A DNA stretch of 64,000 nucleotides from contig JAJFTI010000020.1 in NCBI GenBank assembly GCA_021373115.1, positions 120,370 through 184,369 of the forward strand, given 5' to 3'. This document shows positions 1-8,597 of this stretch, one piece after another; position 1 is the first letter of the stretch; every line of letters begins with the position of its first letter. The stretch is from Eubacteriales bacterium (lineage in GTDB: Bacteria > Bacillota > Clostridia > Christensenellales > CAG-138). The position numbers were made by a program, and so were the translations under genes. The notes beneath the pieces were generated by a model, which saw nothing but the letters and a program-made list of their open reading frames with translations, was not told the DNA's origin and searched no databases.

Positions 1-1
1 G

Positions 2-670
2 CTTTACCGAGCGCTGCTTCGCCAAAAACAGAACGCCGTACTTGGATTTGCGACCGGTTCCACACCGCTGGCGCTCTATACGGAGCTGATTCGAGCATAT
101 CAAAAAGGTGAGATCTCGTTTCAGCATGCAGTTTCCTTTAATCTCGACGAGTATGCCGGCCTGGACGAGAACCACCCGCAGTCCTACCGCGCTTTCATGA
201 ACAAGAACCTGTTCTCCAGAATCGATATCCCCATGGAGCACACGCATGTTCCAAACGGCAAGGATACGTCGGCGGAACAAATGGATGCATACGAAGCGAT
301 GATCCGTGCGGCGGGCGGGATTGATTTGCAACTGCTCGGGATCGGGCAAAACGGACATATCGGTTTTAACGAGCCGGGCACGCCGTTTGATTCGACCACG
401 CACGTCGTCCGTCTTTCACAGAGTACGCGGAATGCGAACGCCCGGTTCTTTTCCTCCATTGACGAGGTACCGAAAGAAGCGGTCAGCATGGGGATAAAAA
501 CCGTAATGAATGCACGCGCAATTCTGTTATTCGCGCAAGGAGCATCAAAAGCGAAGGTCGTTGCCGCCGCGGTCAACGGGCCGGTAGCGGAAAAGGTTCC
601 TGCATCCATATTGCAGCTTCACCCAGACGTAACGCTGTATCTCGATCCGGAGGCGGCGAAATATCTGTAA
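2..670 (+). CDS. nagB: Glucosamine-6-phosphate deaminase, 5' end cut by window edge
   Basis: NagB converts glucosamine-6-phosphate to fructose-6-phosphate and ammonia, the last step of amino-sugar breakdown before glycolysis. The frame is open from base 2 and 222 residues are visible; against the roughly 266-residue E. coli enzyme about 20 N-terminal residues are missing. Visible marks are the sugar-phosphate loop GFATGSTP, the catalytic-Asp motif NLDEY and the GIGQNGHIGFNEP block with the catalytic His, all in family order. It ends just before a hairpin shared with the convergent sugar kinase. Its product feeds the same fructose-6-phosphate pool as the kinase and Pgi encoded next door. The true start and any nagA partner lie outside the window. 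Confidence 0.96.
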   Translation, partial: LYRALLRQKQNAVLGFATGSTPLALYTELIRAYQKGEISFQHAVSFNLDEYAGLDENHPQSYRAFMNKNLFSRIDIPMEHTHVPNGKDTSAEQMDAYEAMIRAAGGIDLQLLGIGQNGHIGFNEPGTPFDSTTHVVRLSQSTRNANARFFSSIDEVPKEAVSMGIKTVMNARAILLFAQGASKAKVVAAAVNGPVAEKVPASILQLHPDVTLYLDPEAAKYL

Positions 671-676
671 AATAAA

Positions 677-703
677 CCGCTCCTCCAGAGATGGACGGAG
701 CGG
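677..703. terminator. Bidirectional hairpin terminator between nagB and the sugar kinase
   Basis: CCGCTCC (677-683) pairs with GGAGCGG (697-703). Read on the minus strand it is followed by a T-rich run, so it ends the kinase operon well; on the plus strand the tail is weaker but follows the nagB stop by six bases. Confidence 0.75.
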
Positions 704-724
704 CTTGTTTATGGGATTGGATTT

Positions 725-1678
725 TTATTGCTCAAGACGGCTCAGAATATCCGCAAGTTTCGGCATAGCCGGTATGCCGCCGCGCCGCTCCACGCAGAGG
801 GAAGCGGCTGCGTTCCCGAAACGGGCGCAATCCGCCGCGTCGGCAAGCGTGATATTTTTCAGCGTCTTGCCGATGGCGAGAAAACGATAGAGGAATCCGC
901 CGAAAAAGGCGTCTCCCGCGCCGGTAGTATCGACCGCGTTTACATGAAAACCCGGTATGTGTTGGCTTCCGCTTCGCATAACGACAGAAGCGCCTTTCGC
1001 GCCAAGCGTAACGGCAACGATTTTAACACCCTGATCGATAAGCTCATTAGCAGCTTTTTGCGGATCCGTTTCACCCGTTAGGAACGGAAGCTCCTCTTCG
1101 GAGAGTTTCAGGATATCCGCCGTAACAATCAGCGAACGCATGAAGCGAACGGCTTCCGCTTCGCTGTTCCAGAGCGAAGCGCGATAGTTCGGGTCATACG
1201 AGAGGATCGCGCCGGAATGCTTGGCGAGATCAATCGCTTCATAGGTTGCCGAACGCGCGGGTTCCTGCGTCAGTGAAAGAGAACCCGTATGAAAAATACG
1301 CGTATGCTCCAGCAGATCCCGGTTGACTTCGTCCGGGCGAAGCTGCGTATCCGCGCCGGGTTTGCGCGCAAATGAAAATTCACGCTCGCCGTTTGGCTGA
1401 AGCGAGACGAACGCCAGCGTGGTAAAAACGTCCTCCGATTCGACGAGTCCTTTCAAATCGACGCCCGCGTCTTGCATAGACCGCTTTAAAAACGCACCGT
1501 GCATATCGGCGCCCACTTTGCCGATAAAATCGGTTTTCGCGCCGCATTGCGCGGCTGCGCAAAGCAGGTTTGTTACCGCGCCGCCCGCGTTTTGCTCAAA
1601 TAAACGCATACCGGCGGGAGAAACGCCGCTCTGCGTGAAATCGACCAGCAACTCTCCAAGGGAAACAATGTCGTACAT
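725..1678 (-). CDS. PfkB-family sugar kinase, probably fructokinase
   Basis: A ribokinase-fold kinase of 317 residues that likely phosphorylates a ketohexose with ATP. The start MYDIVSLGELL at 1678 is preferred because a good AGGAG ribosome site lies just upstream; the frame extends 15 codons further without support. The N-terminal PfkB block (GGAVTNLLCAAAQCG, about residues 32-46) and the C-terminal ATP-binding signature DTTGAGDAFFGG with the catalytic Asp (about residue 250) are intact. Fructokinases of this length usually carry a similar RRGGIPAMP tail. It is the third gene of a minus-strand group with pgi and a GNAT protein, which fits fructose entering as fructose-6-phosphate. The exact sugar is inferred; a 2-keto-3-deoxygluconate or other sugar kinase remains possible. 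Confidence 0.88.
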   Translation of the reverse strand: MYDIVSLGELLVDFTQSGVSPAGMRLFEQNAGGAVTNLLCAAAQCGAKTDFIGKVGADMHGAFLKRSMQDAGVDLKGLVESEDVFTTLAFVSLQPNGEREFSFARKPGADTQLRPDEVNRDLLEHTRIFHTGSLSLTQEPARSATYEAIDLAKHSGAILSYDPNYRASLWNSEAEAVRFMRSLIVTADILKLSEEELPFLTGETDPQKAANELIDQGVKIVAVTLGAKGASVVMRSGSQHIPGFHVNAVDTTGAGDAFFGGFLYRFLAIGKTLKNITLADAADCARFGNAAASLCVERRGGIPAMPKLADILSRLEQ

Positions 1679-1744
1679 AGCAAACTCCTGTCTGACAAAT
1701 AGAGGCAAAGCAGCAACAAGCATGAACTCTGTGAAACCCTGTAA

Positions 1745-2761
1745 TTAGTATTCGTCCGCGCAATAGCAGATTTCCTGCGAGAATACGCGTTGAAACGGAA
1801 GGTAGCCGCAAAGAAACTGCATCAGCCGTCCAACGGAGAGGGTATCCGAAAAGGGGGAGGAAGTCCGATTCCCCGCGCCGTCGAATATGCCGCGATTCCA
1901 AGGCAAAAGATCATCCAACACGCTGAGCGAAAGAACGGCAGCATCCCCGCAGAGCGCGCGCAGTAAATACGAAACATCTATCGGAATGACGACGCCCCAG
2001 GGACGTATCTCCCCGGACAGTGGGATATCCGGCGGGAGCTTTACGACCGAACCTTTCGGAAGACGAGACACCATATCTTCGTAAGCCGGAACGGATGTTG
2101 CGAGCGTTTCTTCGCAGTAAAGCGAACCGTCCGCTTCCTCCGATGCAAAGAGGTAACCGTCCGCAATGCCGCCAGTACGGTGAACCAGGCAGCGCGCGCC
2201 ATCGATCGTGAGATCATGAACGCGTTTTTCAATATCGCCGTGCGAGCGGACGACACAGCCGCTATATCGGCTGGTTGCCTGCTCATATACGCGCAGCAGT
2301 TCATCGTATAGAGGCACACAGTCCCAGAGAACCGGAGAGGACGGCTCCGTTTCGCGCGTATGAAACAGCGCGTCGTAACAGGGAAACTCGCCGATGGCGC
2401 GATAAATAGAGAAGTGGGACGGCTTATGAAAAGCCAGAGGGATGCTGCGCCGTCTGCACTCGGAAAACAGCTCGAAGAGTACGCGCTTCATGAGCCCGTG
2501 TCCTTCGTAACCGGGCAGCGTTGCAACGCCGGAGACCATCATTGCGGGCAGAACGACCCCGCGAATGCGAAGCTGCATGACAAAACCATGCGCAATGCTA
2601 ATAATACGGCCGTCTTCCTCCGCGCAAAACGAGGTGTCCGGCGCGAAGCGCTCGGTGAAAAACCAGTCGATAAAGGAAAGGGAGTCGTTAAAACGCAACT
2701 CCCAGATTTCCATAGCCTCTTGTTTGTCTGCCGCCGTCAGCGGCCGGATTGTCGCCATCAT
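1745..2761 (-). CDS. GNAT-family N-acetyltransferase, Eis-like
   Basis: 338 residues. The N-terminal half has the GNAT fold, with an acetyl-CoA pyrophosphate-loop region around VATLPGYEGHGLMKRVLFEL (about residues 80-100), as in Eis-type acetyltransferases that carry a second degenerate GNAT domain. Its start lies six bases after the pgi stop, so the two are almost surely co-transcribed; a purine-rich AAAGGAAA precedes two tandem ATG codons. The second half (from about residue 150) has no motif I can name. Substrate is unknown: Eis relatives acetylate amines on small molecules or proteins. The pairing with pgi does not tell the role. Confidence 0.8.
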   Translation of the reverse strand: MMATIRPLTAADKQEAMEIWELRFNDSLSFIDWFFTERFAPDTSFCAEEDGRIISIAHGFVMQLRIRGVVLPAMMVSGVATLPGYEGHGLMKRVLFELFSECRRRSIPLAFHKPSHFSIYRAIGEFPCYDALFHTRETEPSSPVLWDCVPLYDELLRVYEQATSRYSGCVVRSHGDIEKRVHDLTIDGARCLVHRTGGIADGYLFASEEADGSLYCEETLATSVPAYEDMVSRLPKGSVVKLPPDIPLSGEIRPWGVVIPIDVSYLLRALCGDAAVLSLSVLDDLLPWNRGIFDGAGNRTSSPFSDTLSVGRLMQFLCGYLPFQRVFSQEICYCADEY

Positions 2762-2767
2762 TTTCCT

Positions 2768-4198
2768 TTAAATTATATATTTCTCGTTTTTTTCAGGGAT
2801 TGCGGCGAGCTCCGCCCGCTTTTCATCGAAACCGGGCTTGCCGAGCAGAGCATAGGTCGCCTTTTTGCCTTCCTCCACGCCCGGCTGGTCAAACGCGTTG
2901 ATGTTGAGCAGTTCGCCCGCAAACGCGGTCGCCATCTCGAAAAGAAAGAGCAACTGGCCGACGGTAAACGCGTTCACTTCTGGCAGTAAAATCGTATGAT
3001 TGAGGTGCCCGCTCTTGCTGACCGCGTACTCCGTCGCCTTGAGTTCGGCGGCGATCAGCTCGTTCTGCGTGTGTCCGCAGAGGAACGAAACATCCGGAAC
3101 ATCGAAATAGCCGTCGCTGATCATGGTTTCGCAACGGTAGCGATCCACCGCAAGGAAGGTGAGCACCTTGTCAAAAGGACCCTCCGTATAGAGCTGCACC
3201 TGCGAATGCTGGTCGGTTACGCCGAGGCTTTTGACCGGAGTTTGACCTGCGTTTACAACAGCGCCATCCCAATCGACTTTTTTACCGAGGGATTCTGCCC
3301 AGAGCTGGGCGTACCAGTCCGCCATATAGCGAAGCGAATCCGCATACGGCATCATGACGCTGATATTGCAGCCGCGCTTCATACTGGCAACCTGCAGGGT
3401 TGCGAGCATATAGGCGGGGTTCTTCCAAACGTCCCGCTGCGTATCGCAGACGGCATCCATATACGCCGCGCCCGCAAGCAATTCGCGGATGTCAATTCCG
3501 CAAACGGCCGCCGCAAGAAGGCCAACCGGGCAAAGTTCGGAGAACCGACCTCCGACGCCCTCCGGAATAAAATACGTTTTCAGGTTTTCGGCTTTGGCAA
3601 TTTTAATAAGATTGCCTTTCTTTTCGTCCGTCGTCGCAATCAGATGCGTACTGATATCCGCGCCGAGCTTCTCGTGCAGAAGGGAGGAGATGATCAGCAG
3701 TTGGCTCATGGTTTCGGATGTACCGCCGGATTTGCTGATTACGTTGAAACAGGTTTTCTCCACGTCGATCACGTCCAACAGCGCGGCCATGCGTTCCGGA
3801 TCAATATTGTCCTCAACGAACAAGCGGGGGCCGTTCCGCTTTTCACGCGGAAGGTCGTTGTAATGCAGGTGGTTGAGCGCCTGCTGAACGGCGATGGGAC
3901 CCAGCGCGCTGCCACCGATGCCAAGCACGACAAAATCGTCGAAATGATCGCGAATCTGTGCCGCATCCTCCAGTATGGATGCAACGATATCGTCCTGATT
4001 ATATGGCAGTTCACGCCAGCGCATGATCGGCCGCTTGGCGCGCATGCTGGCAATGGAAGTGTCGATCTGCGACTGCATGCCTTCAAGCTCACGGCGGTAG
4101 ATCCCGCGGTTACCGAGCTGGTCGGTCATCATGTTGTTAAAATCCAGACGTATGCGCATGGCGTTGCGCCAGGATTCATCCGTGTAACGTTCCATCAT
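2768..4198 (-). CDS. pgi: Glucose-6-phosphate isomerase
   Basis: Interconverts glucose-6-phosphate and fructose-6-phosphate. The 476-residue protein has the two SIS-type domains of the bacterial short Pgi form: VVLGIGGSALGP near residue 90, the phosphate-binding SKSGGTSET block near 155, the catalytic Glu in GGRFSE near 218, and the NAFDQPGVEEGKK block near 437. A strong ribosome site (GGAGG) sits 8-10 bases upstream of tandem ATGs; either could serve. It leads a likely operon with the GNAT protein and the sugar kinase, joining sugar phosphorylation to glycolysis. Nothing unusual is seen in length or motifs. Confidence 0.97.
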   Translation of the reverse strand: MMERYTDESWRNAMRIRLDFNNMMTDQLGNRGIYRRELEGMQSQIDTSIASMRAKRPIMRWRELPYNQDDIVASILEDAAQIRDHFDDFVVLGIGGSALGPIAVQQALNHLHYNDLPREKRNGPRLFVEDNIDPERMAALLDVIDVEKTCFNVISKSGGTSETMSQLLIISSLLHEKLGADISTHLIATTDEKKGNLIKIAKAENLKTYFIPEGVGGRFSELCPVGLLAAAVCGIDIRELLAGAAYMDAVCDTQRDVWKNPAYMLATLQVASMKRGCNISVMMPYADSLRYMADWYAQLWAESLGKKVDWDGAVVNAGQTPVKSLGVTDQHSQVQLYTEGPFDKVLTFLAVDRYRCETMISDGYFDVPDVSFLCGHTQNELIAAELKATEYAVSKSGHLNHTILLPEVNAFTVGQLLFLFEMATAFAGELLNINAFDQPGVEEGKKATYALLGKPGFDEKRAELAAIPEKNEKYII

Positions 4199-4296
4199 CG
4201 TAAAAACCTCCAGTTGGTTTTGATCATCGTATCATATTTTGTGTGCGGAAAAAAGCGGATATCTGTAAACAAATCCCGCAAGAATGACATTCGACG

Positions 4297-5127
4297 TTAC
4301 CGCGCCGATCCGAGTGCGGATGTTGCGCAAAGCGCCTTCATCCGGTCGTAGCTTTCGTAGAGTTCCGGAACCTCATGGTACATATCGCTGTAGACTTCGA
4401 TAAACGCCGGTCCGGAATAACCGCAAAGAGCAAGTTCGTGAAACATCCGGGGGAAATCGTACTGGCCGAATCCGGGCATCGCGTACCGCGCGGAGCCGGT
4501 TTCCTGCTGCATTGCGTCGCAAAGATGAACGTTAACAATGCGGCTGCCGACCGCGCGAACATAATCGACCGGATCGAACCCGCTGCGTACCGCCTGCTTT
4601 ACATCCAATGTAAAGCGCAGCGGATCCCCGCCGATTGCATCCAGCAGGCGAATGCCGAATTCCGGCTCGTTGAACACGCACCAGCTCACGTTTTCCAGGG
4701 TCAGCTGAATGCCGTATTGCGCGGCGAGCGTACATAGCTCCGTAAAGATAGGCGCAATACGGGTTAATCCAATATTCTTAACGCCGCCAAACAGACGCGC
4801 GGGTCCGTGCATCACATAATGGCTCGCGCCAATACGCTTGCCGTCGATTAAAACCTGCTCAAAAATACGCCAGGCGTCGTCTCGCTGACGGGGATGCACG
4901 GAAAAAAGCTGCGGTTCAAACTGCATGCTCATCGGGTGGACACTGAACACCCGCAAATTTGCGCGACGAAGGCGGTCAAGGAGCAATTCGACGAAAACAG
5001 GGTCGTATTCGGAAAAAGAATTAAAGAAGACTTCGCAAAGCGGGACCCCGTGCGCGCCGATATCCAGAACCGCATCTTCAAGCTGCATTTTACTGAAGTA
5101 ACTGGCTGTTGAAATACCGATATCCAT
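4297..5127 (-). CDS. TIM-barrel sugar phosphate isomerase/epimerase
   Basis: A 276-residue protein of the xylose-isomerase-like/AP-endonuclease-2 TIM-barrel superfamily. The start MDIGISTASYF at 5127 is chosen since GAGG lies nine bases upstream; the open frame runs 42 codons further but that stretch looks like noncoding DNA overlapping the divergent gene. Typical metal-site strands are visible: HPMSMQF and VMHG (His), LTLENVSW (Glu), FTLDVKQA (Asp), VNVHLCD (His/Asp) and FIEVYSD (Glu). It lies upstream of pgi on the same strand with a 98-base gap. Members isomerise or epimerise sugars or inositols, and some are endonuclease IV; the specific reaction cannot be read from sequence. Confidence 0.85.
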   Translation of the reverse strand: MDIGISTASYFSKMQLEDAVLDIGAHGVPLCEVFFNSFSEYDPVFVELLLDRLRRANLRVFSVHPMSMQFEPQLFSVHPRQRDDAWRIFEQVLIDGKRIGASHYVMHGPARLFGGVKNIGLTRIAPIFTELCTLAAQYGIQLTLENVSWCVFNEPEFGIRLLDAIGGDPLRFTLDVKQAVRSGFDPVDYVRAVGSRIVNVHLCDAMQQETGSARYAMPGFGQYDFPRMFHELALCGYSGPAFIEVYSDMYHEVPELYESYDRMKALCATSALGSAR

Positions 5128-5194
5128 ATTGGTTAACCTCGCGGAATATTCTATCACGGCGAACAGAATAGCGCCAGAAAAAACGGAGGAAAGC

Positions 5195-6382
5195 ATGAGA
5201 CGCAACCGCGATAAAACGTGGTATAATCGGCGCATGGGCTCAAAAAAGATCAAACAAAACAGAGGAAAAAAAACTGCGCGCCTCGGCGGAATCCTGACGC
5301 GATTTGTGTTTGCGGCCGTTCTCGCGGCGCTTGGCTTTTCCTGGCCGTATCTGCTCGCGGGCAGAGCCGCCTGGATCGAAACGTACTACAGCGGGACGGC
5401 CTACCAGTTGATTCGCCGCGCGATTTCATTGGTAACCGCTCTTGTCCCGTTTTCAATCGCGGAGTTGGCGCTGTATTCACTCTCAATTGGAATACCGGTT
5501 CTGCTGCTATACCGTATCCTGCAGCTCATTTTGCAAAAAGCGGATTGGAAACGATTGGCTCGAACCATAGCCTCCGTCCTGCTTGCGGGAGCGATCGTTC
5601 TGAACCTCTTTTACATCACCTGGGGATTCAACTATTTCCGGGAACCGCTTGCGCAGCGAATGGGGTTAGTCCTGTTGTCACGGCCGGTGGACGAGCTGGA
5701 AGCCTTCGTGCTGAAAACCGCCGAGGAAGCAAGGGAGACCCGCGCAACCTTACGGGAGGACGAACGCGGCGTATTTTCACCCGCCGAATCAAAATCGGCC
5801 ATTCTCGAAGATCTGCCGGAAGCATACGCGGCGCTTGCGAAAAAGTACCCGAAATTTGAGCCGGATCCAACGCGCGCGAAGATGATTCTATGGTCAAGAG
5901 GGCTATCCTGGCAGGGCATTGCGGGGATCTACATCGGGCTGACCGCGGAACCGAATATCAACGCGGATCAGCCGCCTTTGCTGCTTTATCAGGCGGCGGC
6001 GCATGAGATGGCGCATCAAACAGGGATTGCGGGTGAAAATGAGGCGGAATTTACCGCATATTTGGCATGCCTGCAATCGAGCGATCCGTCTGTTCGCTAT
6101 TCGGGATTGATGAACGCTCTGATTCTGGCAGGAAACGCGCTATATCAGTCGGACGCAAGCCGCTATCTTGCGGCGGCAGAAACATATGGGGAAGCGATCT
6201 GGCGCGATCTGGAGGATTACGACGCTTACTGGAGCGCGTTTGACGGCGAGGTGCGTGAAAGCGCGGACAAGCGAAACGACGCATATCTCAAACATAACGC
6301 ACAGGAAAGCGGGGTACGAAGCTACGGAGAATCGGTGGATCTCATGCTGGCTTTTTACGCGAAATACGGAAAAAACGGGTGA
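5195..6382 (+). CDS. DUF3810 membrane protein with HExxH motif
   Basis: 395 residues if translated from 5195, where GGAGG sits five bases ahead of ATG. The N-terminus is strongly basic, followed by three hydrophobic segments (about residues 32-50, 75-107 and 120-140) and a soluble C-terminal half. That half contains AAHEMAHQTGI, an HExxH zinc-metallopeptidase-like motif, followed by ENEAEFTAYLAC, which could supply the third ligand. This arrangement is that of DUF3810, a family of unknown role. A second start at 5234 lies exactly six bases after an extended -10 box TATAAT, so a leaderless shorter form (382 residues) is possible. The gene diverges from the TIM-barrel gene. Protease activity is inferred from the motif only. 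Confidence 0.85.
   Translation: MRRNRDKTWYNRRMGSKKIKQNRGKKTARLGGILTRFVFAAVLAALGFSWPYLLAGRAAWIETYYSGTAYQLIRRAISLVTALVPFSIAELALYSLSIGIPVLLLYRILQLILQKADWKRLARTIASVLLAGAIVLNLFYITWGFNYFREPLAQRMGLVLLSRPVDELEAFVLKTAEEARETRATLREDERGVFSPAESKSAILEDLPEAYAALAKKYPKFEPDPTRAKMILWSRGLSWQGIAGIYIGLTAEPNINADQPPLLLYQAAAHEMAHQTGIAGENEAEFTAYLACLQSSDPSVRYSGLMNALILAGNALYQSDASRYLAAAETYGEAIWRDLEDYDAYWSAFDGEVRESADKRNDAYLKHNAQESGVRSYGESVDLMLAFYAKYGKNG
5222..5227 (+). promoter_or_regulatory. Extended -10 box ending six bases before an ATG
   Basis: TGGTATAAT at 5219-5227 is followed by six bases and then ATG (5234). Transcription would be expected to begin at about the A of that codon, giving a leaderless message. There is no good -35 box, which extended -10 promoters tolerate. 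It lies inside the longer reading of the DUF3810 gene, so it may be chance. Confidence 0.45.
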
Positions 6383-6443
6383 CCGCCACACTCCAAACAA
6401 AAAATTAGATTACATAAATATATTTCAATATTTTACCCATTTT

Positions 6444-6457
6444 GGGTTTACAAACCC
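6444..6457. promoter_or_regulatory. Small palindrome upstream of PLP enzyme (possible operator)
   Basis: GGGTTT-AC-AAACCC is a 14-base inverted repeat about 70 bases ahead of the PLP-enzyme start, just upstream of a plausible promoter (TTGTAT at 6467-6472, TATGAT at 6489-6494, 16-base spacing). The position suits a repressor or activator site. The binding factor is unknown. Confidence 0.35.
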
Positions 6458-6525
6458 TTGTCGATGTTGTATGCTGATATCGAAAAGGTATGATATCTAA
6501 ATAAAATTATTTAGGAGAGAAATAC

Positions 6526-7998
6526 ATGATCGATTTGACCAAAAACCCAAAAGGGTTGCAAAACAGCATTAGCAGGGCACGCGAGAAGGGAATTATCATT
6601 CCGACATTCGCGCAAATGCGCAATCCTGATTTAATTCCGGATAAAATCAAGCAAAAATTGACCAAGGTCGGCCTTTGGGACATCAATCCGCTGAACCTGT
6701 TTCGCATCAGCTGGCGCAACGAGCCAAAGGAATCCGGCGGAACGTTCGGCGGCGTGAACTTTATAGAAGTTCCGTCCTCGCTCTCCGGCGTGAAAGCACG
6801 TATCATTATCCTTACCGGCAAGTGGTTTCCGACGGGCTGTCATAAGGTTGGCGCATCGTTCGGCTGCCTCGTGCCGCGTCTGGTGACCGGTCAGTTCGAT
6901 CCAACCTATCACAAAGCAGTTTGGCCGAGTACCGGCAACTACTGCCGCGGCGGCGCTTACAACTCCGCGCTGCTGGCCTGCGATTCCATCGCAATTCTGC
7001 CGGCCGAAATGAGCAAGGAGCGTTTTGAATGGCTCAAGACCGTTGCCGGAGAGATTATTGCGACTCCGGGCTGCGAGAGCAACGTGAAGGAAATCTTCGA
7101 TAAAACCTGGGAACTCAAAACGACCCGCAAGGACGTTATGATTTTCAACCAGTTCGAGGAGATGGGTAACTGCGTTTGGCACTATCAGGTGACCGGCAAA
7201 GCGATTGCGGATGCGTTTGAATCGATGAAACGCGAGGGAGACCGGTTCGCAGGCGCTGCGTTTACGAGCGGAAGCGCGGGCACGATGTCTGCAGGCGACT
7301 ATCTCAAGGAAGTCTACCCGAACAGCAAACTGGCGGTCGGCGAAGCGCTCCAGTGCCCGACGCTGCTCAACAACGGTTTTGGCGGGCATCGCATCGAAGG
7401 CATTGGCGACAAACATGTGCCGTGGATCCACAACGTTAAGAACACCGATATGGTGATTGACATTGACGACGAAGACAGCCAGAAACTGCTGCGTCTCTTC
7501 AACGACCCGGCGGGCAAAAAGTATTTGGTTGAAGAAGTCGGCGTTCCGAAGGAATTTGTTGAAAAGCTCTCGCTGCTGGGCATCTCCGGCATCGCGAACA
7601 TGCTCTGCTGCATCAAGATGGCCAAGTACTATGAGCTGACCGAGCACGATGTGCTTGCCACCGTCGGCACGGACTCCTCCGTGATGTATACGAGCCGTAT
7701 TCAGGAACTCGAAGAGGCCGACGGAGCGTACAGCGCGGTCAAAGCCGCCGCGGATTACGCGGAGCACCTGCACGGCATTCGTACGGACGTTATGGAAGAG
7801 CTCACCTACGAGGCGCGCAAACGCGTCCATAACCTGAAGTACTATACCTGGGTTGAACAGCAGGGCAAGACCTACGAAGAGATCAACCAGCAGTGGTACG
7901 ACGAGCACTACTGGACGGATATGCACGCGCAGGCGGGCGAGATCGACGCGCTCATCCAAGAGTTTAACGATAATTCCGGCGTGCTGAAGAATCTGTAA
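6526..7998 (+). CDS. PLP-dependent fold-type II enzyme (tryptophan synthase beta/cysteine synthase superfamily)
   Basis: 490 residues, starting after a good AGGAG site. The probable Schiff-base lysine is in FPTGCHKVGASFG (about residue 107), followed by WPSTGNYCRGGAYNSALLA, the Asn-containing loop that holds the PLP ring in this fold, and a GSAGTMSAG glycine-rich loop (about residue 250) for the phosphate. It matches a clostridial family usually labelled only as a PLP-dependent protein subunit beta. It is longer than cysteine synthase (about 310) and lacks a neighbouring alpha subunit or thiolase partner such as OrtA. It stands alone between its own promoter and a strong terminator, so context gives no substrate. 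An amino-acid lyase or synthase role is inferred from the fold. Confidence 0.85.
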   Translation: MIDLTKNPKGLQNSISRAREKGIIIPTFAQMRNPDLIPDKIKQKLTKVGLWDINPLNLFRISWRNEPKESGGTFGGVNFIEVPSSLSGVKARIIILTGKWFPTGCHKVGASFGCLVPRLVTGQFDPTYHKAVWPSTGNYCRGGAYNSALLACDSIAILPAEMSKERFEWLKTVAGEIIATPGCESNVKEIFDKTWELKTTRKDVMIFNQFEEMGNCVWHYQVTGKAIADAFESMKREGDRFAGAAFTSGSAGTMSAGDYLKEVYPNSKLAVGEALQCPTLLNNGFGGHRIEGIGDKHVPWIHNVKNTDMVIDIDDEDSQKLLRLFNDPAGKKYLVEEVGVPKEFVEKLSLLGISGIANMLCCIKMAKYYELTEHDVLATVGTDSSVMYTSRIQELEEADGAYSAVKAAADYAEHLHGIRTDVMEELTYEARKRVHNLKYYTWVEQQGKTYEEINQQWYDEHYWTDMHAQAGEIDALIQEFNDNSGVLKNL

Positions 7999-8020
7999 TC
8001 AAACGCAAAACGACAAGCGA

Positions 8021-8044
8021 AAGACCCGCCGGAAGGCGGGTCTT
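8021..8044. terminator. Strong hairpin terminator after PLP enzyme
   Basis: AAGACCCGCC (8021-8030), a four-base loop, and GGCGGGTCTT (8035-8044) form a ten-pair stem, followed by a T-rich tail on the plus strand. On the minus strand it also follows the lipoprotein gene, with a shorter T run. Confidence 0.9.
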
Positions 8045-8084
8045 CTTTGCGCGTAAAATTGAGTTTTCAATAAGTCAATATGCC

Positions 8085-8597
8085 TCAGGGGGCGGGCGTC
8101 TCCGCGGCAGCTGGAGCGTAGGGCGTGACGACCTCCAGAACAAAGTCCATCTGCGTTACATCGATATCTGTGTTGATTTCGGCGTAGATCGCGTTGGTGC
8201 CCGTTTCAAGACGCGTGGTTCCCTCCGCATTGTGTATGGCGCCCACGCCGCAGAGTTCACCTTCCGACGTATAGTAGGCGATTCGCACCGCACCGTCGAG
8301 CGGTTCCGGATACGCGTTGACGCAGAGACCGTCCAGAAATGTTCCGTCGCTGTACTCATAAACCCGCATTTCTCCGAACGAAAGGTATTGCCAGTAGTGC
8401 TCGCCTGCCTGAATCTCATTTCCGAGCAGATCCGTTGGCAGCGGCTGAGCGGTTATCTCGGCGGAAAACGCGTCCGGCAAGGGGGTCGGCGTAGCGGCGG
8501 GCGTTGGTGTTCCCGCAAGTACAGGGGTTGCGTTGTCGCAGGCGGCCAGAGCAAAGAGGAGCGCCAGCACAAGTATCAGCGCGGTCAGCCGCTTCAT
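8085..8597 (-). CDS. Small secreted lipoprotein, unknown function
   Basis: 170 residues. A basic start and hydrophobic segment (residues 3-18) end in a lipobox LAAC, with the lipidated Cys at residue 20. A Thr/Pro-rich linker with repeated TPTP-like units follows (about 29-41), then a compact acidic domain and another Pro/Ala-rich tail. Its ATG overlaps the pncB stop codon (ATGA), so it is translationally coupled to NAD salvage, yet nothing in the protein suggests a link to niacin. I do not recognise the domain. It would be anchored on the outer face of the cell membrane. Confidence 0.8.
   Translation of the reverse strand: MKRLTALILVLALLFALAACDNATPVLAGTPTPAATPTPLPDAFSAEITAQPLPTDLLGNEIQAGEHYWQYLSFGEMRVYEYSDGTFLDGLCVNAYPEPLDGAVRIAYYTSEGELCGVGAIHNAEGTTRLETGTNAIYAEINTDIDVTQMDFVLEVVTPYAPAAAETPAP

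Noticed and set aside
2996..4351. 451-codon open frame on the plus strand opposite pgi
   Set aside because: Antisense shadow of a certain gene, caused by codon bias; no ribosome site and protein composition is unnatural (His/Arg rich).
6631..7959. 442-codon open frame opposite the PLP enzyme
   Set aside because: Antisense shadow with no start signal and no recognisable domain.
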